Positions 47,558-57,347 of a stretch of 64,000 nt of DNA are shown piece by piece (the stretch's first letter is position 1; each line of letters begins with the position of its first letter). The notes under the pieces are model-generated. The model did no database searches. It worked only from the letters and a program-made list of their open reading frames with translations, and was not told where the DNA came from. Made by a program: the position numbers and the translations under genes. The stretch is from contig NC_091142.1 of assembly GCF_041381155.1 (NCBI RefSeq), forward strand, positions 22,096,362-22,160,361, in the 5' to 3' direction. Origin of the DNA: Argopecten irradians (taxonomy: Eukaryota > Mollusca > Bivalvia > Pectinida > Pectinidae).

Positions 47558-50500
47558 ACTAAAAATGCCAGAATGCAGCTGTAACAAGCATGGTGATTTC
47601 TGCACTGATCAACAAAATTTTAAAATCTATAAGATCTCTTCAAAAAAGTATAAAGTTGCAGTTGTAAATAGATTGAAAGAACTTGATTATTTAGGACAAA
47701 GAGCCAATTATTTATGTACTCAATGCGCAATTTACTGTGAACAGAATTTTTTTAAACAACAAATCAACACTCGTCAACGAGGTCATTACGGCAATACAGA
47801 ACAAATGAAATTTGTAAAAATGATTTATTGAGGCTGTCTACTGCATTGGGTAAATGTCAATTTAATGAACTCACTGACGATACAAAAAACATTTCTCATG
47901 ATTATATGTCCGAAAACTTTGCTGAATGTGTTTTAGCCACGAATGGTTAAGGAAAAGGAACCAGATATTGATCAACTTTCTTTGTGCCCTTTGTAATGTA
48001 GATTTCTTTGGAGCATCAGGAAAAAAACATTGTCTCGATTTTTGATTGTTGTGGAAAGTGTGTATGCACTTCGTTGCACAAACTCTGGTGTTGCCATTGT
48101 CTTTTTGCAAAAACCTCCTTACATATTTCATAACCGGAAGCAAGAATGCCTGTCTATTGAACTCTGTATTAGGTCCCTGTGGTAGTTACCAAACCATTCT
48201 AAAATGGATTAATGCTAATTCTGCTCAGCCAATCCGTGTACCGGACAATTGTGATATAATTACCTAATTTGATAATAATCAAGTTTTGGGACGTAACTGG
48301 CGCCTCCGTCACGATGCGAAAGCTCTTATGAGCATAACAAACTACAGTGGTCCATTTTTATTCCATCTCCTACATCACACCTTCAAAACAATCTTAATCT
48401 TTCTCCAAAGAACATGGCTGTACAATGCAAGTAACAAAGATGCAGTGTCCAAAATTTTGCTCTTAGGCCAAACATGCGACTCCATTTTTAGGAATTTGCG
48501 CGCTCAATTCCTCCAACAACGGATTCAACATGTGTTAGGCCAACAGGAAAACAACGATGGCGAATTTTGTGATTGTATTGATGTTGAAATAAAAAAACGT
48601 AAGCGACTTAAGAAAGACCCCGCGTTAGTCGAGAGAAGTCCAAACACAATATAGATGTGTACAATATCGTTAACCATTCACACAATGAACCACCAACTGT
48701 TATGATGGGGGATCCCATTGGCGTCAATCCTTGTTCTCTAGATGCGATCAAAGAAGTCCTTTTGCAGCTAAAACAAACGGCAATAGCACATGATCGGCAT
48801 TGGACCATAATTGGTTGTGACGGCCTGCCATACCATCTTGCATCGAAGGTCATAGACGCAAATGAAGAGCTTCACGACATCCTTCTACAGCCCGGACTTG
48901 GTCATTACGAAATAAACTTGACGAAAGGTAGGCTAATTGGTTATTTGCTTCATTTGCTTCATTTTCACCCAAGAATTATTTTGAAATTTGTTGCAGTAGT
49001 GTGACTCTATTTTTCACTTATGGCTTTTTAAAATCCATGTTCAAAGTTTTAATAGTTTCATATTTTCTCTTCTATGTTTCAGCTTTCATCAAATTGACAT
49101 GGGACGTTGTTGGGGAGGACCTTGCCAAAATGCTGGGTTTCCGGACTCCAAAAGCCCTCAACGCTTGTAAACAGGCAAACGACCACCATAAGGCCTGGCA
49201 AATGATCGAGATTTTGCTGTATGGATTAGGTATGATGAAATACACGAACATTGTAATAATTTATGTTCTGGTTCAATATAACTCCAATTTTACTGTTTTA
49301 ATCTTGTTTTCAGGTGACGAACTTCTCTTACCATACGTAAGAACATGTTTGGACAGCGGAACTGAACCTAGTGCCGATGGTTTCTTCTCCTGGAGTCAAG
49401 ATGCTGTGAATCCAAATTACAGGTAATCACCAGTCACGATAACCTTTACTGTATTGTTCTTGTCGTTTCTGAAGTGAAATTACCATGTTTGTTAATTTCA
49501 TATCCTCCTTGTTATATGCTGTGTGAAATGCATCTCCGCTTTTATTTATCATTATTTAGGTTTCTGTTGGAGTGTATCTTCACATATGGTGTGGCACTCC
49601 ATTACTTTCGTGCTGGTGTCCGACGCAACAACAGCAGGGTCATGTTGGCTTCAAGGATGAAGTTGTCGCCTCTCTTCTATGGATTGCATAAAATCAATTA
49701 CCAGCGCATTGATTTCCTAGACCTGAAGTCCCGCGTATTAGCACCGCCAGAAATTGCTAATTACATCAACGACCATGAGTCTTTCACAGTGTCCGGTCAT
49801 CCAAGCAAAGGAGAGGGGTGCGATTTCATCCTAGAGGCAAACAATCGGGCATCGAAGATGTGGCTGCCACCCGGATCCCCGTCACAGGACCACTGGCTAA
49901 GAGTATGCCGTAATCTTGACCGCCTGAAAAAGGTACCCTGTCCCTGGCTCATTGTGTAATCCAACTTTTAGAACTACTCAAATCGCTCTCAATACTAATC
50001 TCTTGTCGCTTGGCTGAGAGGTTGAAAAACAAACCATCTTCGTTCTTTCCATAACTTTTTTGTTCACCTCCTTTTTGGAGAGCTCCGCACAAGGGGAGAG
50101 AACACATAACATTCAGTGAGACAAAACAAACATTTGTAATTTCAACGGTATCAATCAAAATACTTAACAATGGCGTGGAATTTGTCAATATTTCATGTTA
50201 TATGTTTCGTATGAAATGTAGAACAATACATTTATGCTATATTTTACTTCTTTGCTGTGTAAAAGAATTAGCCTGAGTGAATTGTCCCTTTGATAATAAT
50301 TAATAATTCAATAATTGAATTGAAATCCAGTCGTCATCTTTCTGAAATAAAACCATATAAACCATACAACTCAGAATTACAAGTAGTTCACATCATTTAT
50401 TTTTTCATTACATGTAAGAGTATATTATCGGTGAAATGGACACAAATATTTAACATTTTTTAAACTGTGTTTTTTATTTTTAAAAAAAAAACCCACAACA

Positions 50501-52016
50501 CTGATCATGGCACCAGTAATCACATAATCGGTGGTCACACCCAATCCAATAACCACGTTCTGTCGGTGAAAGGCATATGTTGCACACCTCTGGCGTTTTA
50601 GTTAGGATTCTGTCTGTTTGTGAGAGTTTGTTTCTGTAGATAAGCTGTGTAGTTGTTTTTGGGTTTTTTTTGAGAAGGGGAAAAACGGATCGGTTTGGGA
50701 GAGGGAAAATAATTTTTACAGAGAGAGGGTGGTGGGCATGGACTGCGCGTTGGAGAAAGTGAGTGATCTGCGGTGTGTGATGGAGAAATTCTGTCAGTGT
50801 CGGTGTGATCAGTGATGGGAAATTCCTCTGGGTGTCGGTGTTATCAGGTGATGGTCCCGTCAGCACGTCGGTATCCATCGGCTCAATGACATCAGTCTGT
50901 TGTAATAGGTCTGGCTCCTTCATCTGCTCAGTGATGGTGTTAGTGTTCTGTGAAATTAATTAAAACGCATCTGTAATTAATAGGCTATATATGTAATAGA
51001 AATACCTACAGTGAATGTGTAAAAAGTATAAGTTATATAATAGGGGAGATAAATGGATGGTTTACTTTCTTGGAAACTTTGACAGAAGATGCATAACAAC
51101 ATATTTACTTCATAAATTATATATGAAAAATATTGAAGTACGGGAAAATTTTGCAGAATGTGAGACTACCACATTAAGTGAATTTTGATAATCATTTATA
51201 TGTATATTTATTACCTGCTCGAAAAATGGTGTATTATAATGGAAGGTCTTTCCATTTGGCGTCCGTACGATAATCATTACTTCGCATCCCGTAATCTCGT
51301 GGAGTTCTTTGCCCTACAAAACCAAATTTGTTTGAATATTTACAGATTGAGATTGATTTCAACCAAACACTTGGTGTCAAGGAAAGCAAGGATTCAATAT
51401 ATCATTGTAATTCCAACGTAGAGATTACAGAGTGGCGGAAACATATAAGAGAGTCTGAGTATCTACTCGCACCGTGCCAAGCTCGAAATCACCAATCTCT
51501 GAGTGGTATAGCACTGGATGCTGATCTCGCAGATTTTTCCGCCAAGTGTAAAGGCAATCGGTTAAGTTATCTGGCCGAAATTGAAGCCTACAAGTAAGTT
51601 CATCATTGTTGATTATATTGACGACATTTTTGCGAAATGTACTGTAAATCATCTGTATTATATTGTTTTTTAATGGTGTAGAGATTCATAAAATACTGTA
51701 CTCAACCGTTATAAGACGTAAACAAATATTATCTTTCTTTTATTTTACTTAGATGAGCTAAAAAACGGCAACTAACCTAGAGCCAGTCTTCATATTGGCT
51801 AATGACAAAGTATCATACCAAAAAATTGACAACAAAACCAAGGCTGAGATCGGGAGCATGATAAGAGGCATACTTCAGCAGATCCAAGACGAAGCCGATA
51901 CAGATCTTGACATGTACGAGTCTCTGCATAAGAAATGGGAGAGGGAAATTAAGAATGCTACCAAGCCTGTACTTATAAGTTTTTATAAGGAGGCCTGCAT
52001 GGCGTTTGGAATCTTT
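47558..52016 (+). CDS. Transposase-like multi-exon gene of the 6-kb transposon (damaged 5' third)
   Basis: I do not recognise a named family, though similar PGLGHYE-type proteins recur as orphan genes in invertebrate genomes. The ATG at 47565 follows an acceptor at 47556-47557. The N-terminus has a Cys set (PECSCNKHGDFC, YLCTQCAIYC), a likely zinc-binding region. The frame then shifts near 47815, again around 48000-48290 and near 48620. From 48657 exons join cleanly: to 48927, 49083-49229, 49314-49422, 49560-49932 and 51346-51593, all GT/AG with matching phases. Core motifs are WTIIGCDGLPYH, PGLGHYEINLTKAF, NDHHKAWQMIEILLYG, DELLLPYVRTCL and KLSPLFYGLHKINYQ. Acidic residues in these could form a DDE-type site, which is inference. 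After 51593 the next acceptor (51752) gives a stop at once. A further open piece (about 51768-52016, NDKVSYQKIDNKTKAEIGSM) may be the original C-terminus. Confidence 0.7.
49950..50300. mobile_element. MITE of the AAAGGGACAATTCA family inside the transposon
   Basis: It ends TTAGCCTGAGTGAATTGTCC plus CTTTGA. It shares AACTACTCAAATC, AATACTTAACAATGGC and ATGTAGAACAATACATTTAT with 56488-56855. It lies in the intron of the plus-strand gene after 49932, so it is a secondary insertion or part of that intron. Confidence 0.65.
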
Positions 52017-52252
52017 TGATGTGGCATCTGTGGATGAAGGTATATTTGAATTAATATGAAAAAACATTTAATATTTACTTTGCTCAAAACGGTGATGCGA
52101 CGGCTGTATATAGCATCGTTCCTTTTCTTTGCATCATGTATAAAATCAGTTGATCTTTTCCCTTTCACCACTGTTCCCCTCTTTTTCTGGCCCTTTGTGT
52201 TTTTACCGGGATTTGATTTTCTGGCTTGTTTTCCACAAAAGCGAATGCTGTC
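50480..52252 (-). CDS. Lys-rich protein with C-terminal PHD-like zinc finger, minus-strand gene of the 6-kb transposon
   Basis: Two exons join in phase on the minus strand. 52252-52079 (acceptor ATTCAG, donor GTAAAT) has 58 codons, Lys/Arg rich: GKNTKGQKKRGTVVKGKRS. 50947-50480 (acceptor TTCACAG, stop at 50480-50482) has 155 codons plus stop. The second exon is acidic and Thr/Pro rich at first (EPMDTDVLTGPSPDNTDTQR). It ends with CNICLSPTERGYWIGCDHRL, CDYWCHDQC: a C-x2-C, W-I-x-C, C-x2-W-C-H-x2-C pattern like the PHD fingers that read histone H3 tails. A possible first exon starts with ATG near 52609 (MHGIPEAAVRCLITGDGRWE), but its donor is not resolved. The gene overlaps introns and the end of the plus-strand gene. 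It could target insertion or help the transposase; this is inference. Confidence 0.6.
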
Positions 52253-52754
52253 CTGAATTATATAAAAGAAAATTATTGTTTTTAATGTACCCGCGCATTA
52301 ATATATGTATCAAGTTTTTTTTTATTTAAAAATATATCGATTTCAAACATATTTACCTTTTAATTATTAATTATTTATTTCCAATGTTTTAAAATATTTA
52401 TCCATCTACTGGCGTTTCTTGTCACAATGAAAATAATTTGATAAGTTTGGTAAGAATTATGACAAAGGCAACAAAATAATATTTGTACGAAAATAATTTT
52501 CATTTTTGTTTCGTGTTTGGGCCACCGTAGATATAACACTGGAAGATGCGGATTTCCCATCGTCCGTCTCCCGTAATTAGACAGCGAACTGCAGCTTCCG
52601 GTATACCATGCATGGTGAAGCAGTGACATGTCAGGTAATCAGTTGTTTTGGTTTTGACAATATATTATGTACATATTTAAACACAAAATTAGTTTATGTC
52701 GAGGTACCCTTACCATTTTCTCGTCTTTCAGGGTACTTCTCCGTCTTCTACGTT

Positions 52755-52977
52755 AAAAATGACGTGGTAACATTCGCGAAAACTTGTTTTATATACGGAG
52801 TTTTGATGCATGTGGGTACCCGATAATTTTGTGGCGCACGTGCGACTTTGTGTATTTGACACGTCGACAAACATATTGTTTCCGAATAGCTGAAATGAGC
52901 TATTGATAGTAGCTGTTATGAGCTAGAGTAGCTGATATCAGCTATATAGCTGAATATGGCAGATTTCCCCCAACCTG
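52755..52977. repeat. Right 230-bp TIR of the 6-kb transposon
   Basis: It is the inverse of 46899-47127 with only a few single-base and length differences. The TSD ATCTG follows at 52978-52982. To its right (52983-53090, minus strand) the SGNH-like segment resumes with the block ILQICGNDLCDK. Confidence 0.9.
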
Positions 52978-52982
52978 ATCTG

Positions 52983-53090
52983 TAACAGGGCGCCGTAGAT
53001 TTATCACACAAATCATTGCCACAGATCTGTAGAATTATCACGTGTGGTTGCAATGAAAATAAAGATTGTTCGATGTACATTTTAGAGCTA
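52983..53090 (-). other. SGNH-hydrolase-like segment, GND block (fossil, other side of the transposon)
   Basis: On the minus strand HVIILQICGNDLCDK contains the GND motif, block III of SGNH hydrolases. It is separated from the C-terminal part at 46560-46898 by the 6-kb transposon. Part of the broken Ngaro-like element. Confidence 0.6.
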
Positions 53091-53491
53091 TTCTACTAAG
53101 TTTTGTGTACAGTAGCCATCTGGGTATCCCACAAGACTGAATCTCCGCTTGTGCTAAATTGAAATCAGGCGATAGGCCTGCTTCTTGTATGAAGGGATCT
53201 TTCCAGACGACGTAAAAACTATTTCCCTAGTATCAAACAACGATACACATTACTACTCATTCGCTTATAATATATATATATATACACGTTAATTGTATTT
53301 GTTCTCAATGAAACTTTCTGGCTTTGGTGGCTGTCGAAGGACTTCACACAAATCGGGAAATCTGCACGCCAGGCTGTTCGTTGTTTACACTCCTGGTTGT
53401 CCAACCGGAACGGCGAAGACGTAGAGTAAAGTCAAAAACATCATGACAAGTTGATCCGGAAAGCTCAAAAAACACAATTTTTTTTTTTTTT

Positions 53492-53757
53492 TTTTTTGGC
53501 AATTTGTTGAGTTATTATCAATAAAATGTTGCACAAAATGTATGCCAATATGGCGCCCGTGAAAATTTTTCTTAGATGAAGGGCTGATGGCTTAGCCAAT
53601 CAAGATTCTTTTACAAAAGGTGACGTCATACGGTACCCCAAATAAGGGACAGTCAAGCAAAGGGAACAATCTCTTACTTAAATTGTACACAATTACTTCT
53701 ATATGTGTCAGTACATAAAATTAGCTATACGTATATTCTTGCATTTTTGCACAACAA
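53492..53757 (-). repeat. Split direct repeat A1, 5' end of the Ngaro-like element
   Basis: It matches A2 (40473-40735) over about 260 bp, from TTGGCAATTTGTTGAGTTAT to the GCATTTTTGCACA end. A run of about 22 T/A-side bases (53479-53500) adjoins its inner edge. Confidence 0.9.
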
Positions 53758-53789
53758 ACAATTACTTGATATATACCTAAGAGACTATT

Positions 53790-54700
53790 ACATGGGTCTG
53801 TCAAGTGGACAGTGATATATCGCAACCAGAGTGAAAGATTGTGGATCGTTAACACCCGATACTTGCTGAGGATTGTTGACGGCCAAAATATTTCATAAGA
53901 GATATCTTTGTCCGCTTACCAGACCTGTGTTTGATTATCACAGGAACGTCATTCTGTATTCGAAATTGATGACTTCATCGACAATGCATGCCACGGTAAC
54001 GCCGCATGCATTGATGACGTCACGTAATTGTCTTGTGTGTGTTAGCTGTCTTATACACCTCTGTGCAAGGTAGAGTTATCTTTTTCTCTAGCAACCACAG
54101 AATATCCTTTTTTAAGAAAAGATGATTAAAAGAACTTACATAGGTTTTTCAAGTGGACAGGGATATCTAAATCAGAGTGAAAGATTTTGGCATGTCAACC
54201 CGAGGCTTGCCGAGGGTTAGCGGCCAAAAAGCTTTCTCGAGGGTTGATATATCACTGTCCCTTTGACCAACCAATGTTTGATTCTTTTTCTTCCATCCAT
54301 ATTTAAAAAAATACATCGACAATGCACGCCGTGGCATGTATTGATGACGTCACATTATTATCTAGCGGGTGTGAGCTGTCATACAATCCCCAGTGTACGA
54401 TAGAGTAATCTTTTCCCTAGTACACACGGGGTATTATTGTGAAGTATAGGAGAAATACATCTGTCCACTTGTCAGATCCATTCTGGATTCATTTACTTCC
54501 ATACATAGTAGAAAAAAATAATGAGATTTTATTCATTGTTCATCATGCCATTATCACAGTCATCGTCACGTTGCGGTTTTACCTCATTGTATTGATGACG
54601 ACACACAGTTTTCTAGTGCGTTTGAGTTTACACTCCCCAGTGATAGATAGAGTTATCTTTTCTCTAGCGACCATTAGATATGTATGTGAAGTGTGGAAGA
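53790..54700. repeat. Three diverged tandem units of about 300 bp with CRE-like sites
   Basis: Units near 53840-54110, 54140-54420 and 54430-54690 share an order of phrases. The phrases are CTGTCCACTTGTCAGA or its variants, ACATCGACAATGCA, TTGATGACGTCAC, TGTGAGCTGTC and GAGTTATCTTTTTCTCTAGC. Each of the first two has a palindromic TGACGTCA. The open frame at 54439-54798 is part of this repeat. Confidence 0.65.
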
Positions 54701-56233
54701 AAACTTTATCAATAGCATTTTATTTTACATTTGACTGTTTGGGTGTTAGGTATATCACACTCATGCAAACACTATACTTGTGTATCCATGGTATTTAATT
54801 GACCGTAAAATCTTTTAAATTGAATGTAAAGAATGAGATTAAGGCTACAATGCACAAAACGTCAAAACAATTGACACCCAGCATTCAGTGAACTCGCTTA
54901 AAGGATAATCTTTTCATTAGGAATAAAGCAAAATCATAACATTTTTTTGGGAATGTATGGAAACTACACACAAATTTGTTAGACATGTATGCATCAGACA
55001 TGGGATCTTCCGAGTCTCTTTTGCGAGTCGAGAAGGGATTTTGATATCAACTTGAGTGAACCAGACTAACCACGTAAATAATGTTGACTTAAACATGTTG
55101 ATGTTTTGAGATTAAGATAAATAATGACTCTTTATCTTAAAATAATGCCAAAACGTTAAGCAAACTTATATTGATCGACGTCTTCAATTTCAATGTATAT
55201 CGAACATCCAGATCATAGTTGTATCATAAACTGATGTCTTGACAAGGTTTCTTGTTATAAGATACAGTTCGCATTTTATATTTATTACACCGGTAATGCG
55301 TTTCAGTTCAAGGTTCTGGTAGGAAAATATTTCATCTATTCGTACATAATAGGACTAGGTTTGATTTCAGCGATTTCCTTTTTCAGATGCGAACATATTA
55401 TATAGTGGCGTTATGTAGGTTTGTTTATATGACTTTTTGTTTAAACCAATGCAAAAGGATGGTAAAACTTAAGAGGTGGAATTCCATTCAAGCATAAATA
55501 AGCCACGTGCTGATGCACGTGGTTACCACGTGGATATTGTTAGTTTTATTTAGAAATAAATACGCCAGCCTAACTTGTCCAGTGAACTTGTGAGATTTCC
55601 ATGTGTAGCTCTCTTTCCTCGATGATTTTGAGACAAATCTCATTAGATGCTTGCTCAAGCCCACCAACTGCATAACTAATTAACTTACATAATATATAAT
55701 AATAATAAAAATACTGTTAGCGGTATCTTCATAATTCCAACTGTTCCGAAATCAGAATGATTTTTTAAGTGTTCCAGCAAAATTAATGTATTTTAATTTA
55801 CTTACGTTTTGAGAAAATCAATTTTTATGTCCCTGTTCCTCCGATGCAAATATTCACTTGGAAGGTCTCTATCACTTCGGTACGATTCCGGTTGAAAACA
55901 AGCGTTCTGACGCCTTTCGAATTTGCGAATTTAAACTCAAAAAAAGTAGCAAAACAATATCAATAAACAAGGTATTTTTCAGCACTAATATCGAGATTAA
56001 TCAGACATAGAGCTCGATACCAGATAATAAGAATTTCCTGTAACAGTTGCGATAGGAAAATATTACGATGTGAGCAAATACATTTGATATATTATTATTA
56101 ATATTAATATTATTAGAAATTTTCTGTCAATTTCCTTATTACCCAACTTGCGGTTAAAAGCGTGTTGGTAGGTTAAAGTTGACGTGGTTAACATTCGTTC
56201 CGAATGAACGATAACTCTGTTATCACACCTTGC
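54701..56233. other. Intergenic DNA
   Basis: No gene is seen. A compact inverted repeat, CCACGTGCTGATGCACGTGG followed by TTACCACGTGG, lies at 55502-55532. Confidence 0.4.
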
Positions 56234-56294
56234 GTCTCTCATTTCATACTAGTGGGGCAACACCGTAAGCGGTGTTGCAGATAAAATGAGAGAC
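56234..56294. repeat. 61-bp nested hairpin
   Basis: Outer arms GTCTCTCATTT and AAATGAGAGAC enclose a strong inner stem-loop, GCAACACCGTAAGCGGTGTT plus GC. The outer-arm plus GC-rich inner-stem layout recalls the longer hairpins at 36720-36854 and 61048-61207. Confidence 0.7.
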
Positions 56295-56487
56295 ATAAAG
56301 GATCATAACGCTCTGCAATTTTTCAAAAGAAGTAATTTGCATTTTGTAAAACCCAATTTTCATGATGCAATATTTACCATAACTATACAGAGTCCCACCC
56401 TCTTTTTGGTTTCAGTCCAAATTTATTGCCTTCCCTTTTCTATATATCTTGTGCCGCGCAAATATGGCTTCAGGGATTAAAAATGTG

Positions 56488-56855
56488 ATGTGCCATTACA
56501 CATTGTGGTCGGACATCTTGTATACCGAACCATGGCCCTTGCTCAGGGAGTAATACAACTTTTGTCCAGGAACTACTCAAATCACTCTTGCAATAGTGTG
56601 TTTACCTTATTAGGCACTACATATTCCTGTCGAAAAACCAATTTCATCAACTCATCGGTGGCCATGGCTATTTATTGCCATACCATTTGGAATTCCAACG
56701 GCATCAAATAGAATACTTAACAATGACACAGAATTTGTCAATATTTTTATGCTGCATGTTTAATAAGGAATGTAGAACAATACATTTATGCCATATTTTG
56801 CCTCGTAGTTATGTGTTAACAGAATAAGCCTCACTTAATTGTCCTTTTAATTACA
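56488..56855. mobile_element. MITE of the AAAGGGACAATTCA family
   Basis: It contains CCATTACACATTGTGGTCGG (shared with 34673-34849) and, near its right end, AAGCCTCACTTAATTGTCC and TTTTAATTAC, matching 50270-50300. It is non-coding. Confidence 0.6.
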
Positions 56856-57164
56856 AGTTTCAATTTTGATTTCCGTACTTTCATCAGTAATTGTCACTTA
56901 TTAGGACGCACTGGTTTACATTATTTAGAAGATGGAGTTGTTTTGGGTCGAGTGATTTAATAAGATATATTTGGGTTACGAGTTTTGAATCTCATGTACT
57001 GACTGCTTGTCAGTGGTCTTTCTCTATGTGCTCTGACTTTTCTCAATCATCTCCCCATTAATAAATGATCCTGCAATAAATACTGATTCCGATATTTAAT
57101 TTAAATAATGGTATGACATTAACGATTTTTAAATGTCTTGTATATAATTATCATATGATAGTCA

Positions 57165-57345
57165 GAGCTGCAGTGGCCAAGTGGTGAAGATGTCTCGACA
57201 CATTTACCTCAAACCCTCTACCTTTGCGTTACGAGTTTGAATCCCATGTTGGGTAGGTGCCAGGTATTGACTGCTGGTCAGTGGTTTTTCTCAGTATACT
57301 CTGATTTTCATCTCCTTAAATTATCCTGCAGTAAATACTGGTTCT
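57165..57345 (+). mobile_element. tRNA-derived SINE
   Basis: AGCTGCAGTGGCCAAGTGGT matches a tRNA-like head with a polymerase III A box (TGGCCAAGTGG). TACGAGTTTGAATCCC about 50 bp on is a B box. A tail with GGTCAGTGGTTTTTCTCAGT follows. A partial copy of the B box and tail lies at 56975-57060. Confidence 0.75.
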
Positions 57346-57347
57346 GA

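Larger units (their letters stand above)
46899..52977. mobile_element. 6079-bp DNA transposon with two opposed genes, superfamily not recognised
   Basis: The ends are exact: CAGGTTGGGG at 46899 and its inverse CCCCAACCTG at 52968-52977. The 5-bp direct repeat ATCTG is at 46894-46898 and 52978-52982. Terminal inverted repeats of about 230 bp (46899-47127 and about 52755-52977) differ at only a few positions, so the insertion is rather young. Between them lie a multi-exon transposase-like gene on the plus strand (47558-52016) and a smaller gene with a PHD-like zinc finger on the minus strand (50480-52252). A MITE fragment sits in an intron of the first. A 5-bp target duplication is seen in Transib and RAG-type elements, but those begin CACTRTG; these ends do not match. 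Autonomous in origin. Now probably inactive, because the first third of the plus gene changes frame about three times. Confidence 0.85.
40151..53757 (-). mobile_element. Ngaro/PAT-like tyrosine-recombinase retroelement (fossil) with split direct repeats
   Basis: Read on the minus strand the order is A1 (53757-53492), SGNH-hydrolase-like segment, minisatellite, gag-like zinc-knuckle region, RT with RNase H, tyrosine recombinase, then B1 (about 41005-40731), A2 (40735-40473) and B2 (about 40440-40151). This A1-ORFs-B1-A2-B2 layout is the split direct repeat form of Ngaro and PAT elements, and an SGNH hydrolase is known from some Ngaro elements. A1 and A2 are about 95% alike by eye, suggesting a moderately young insertion. 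It is broken, with a handful of breaks, and its SGNH part is interrupted by the 6079-bp DNA transposon 46899-52977. Without that insertion it is about 7.5 kb. Confidence 0.8.

Noticed and set aside
40473-53757. LTR pair from the two 260-bp direct repeats
   Set aside because: The left copy lies between two copies of a second repeat, and a tyrosine recombinase is present. This fits split direct repeats rather than LTRs.
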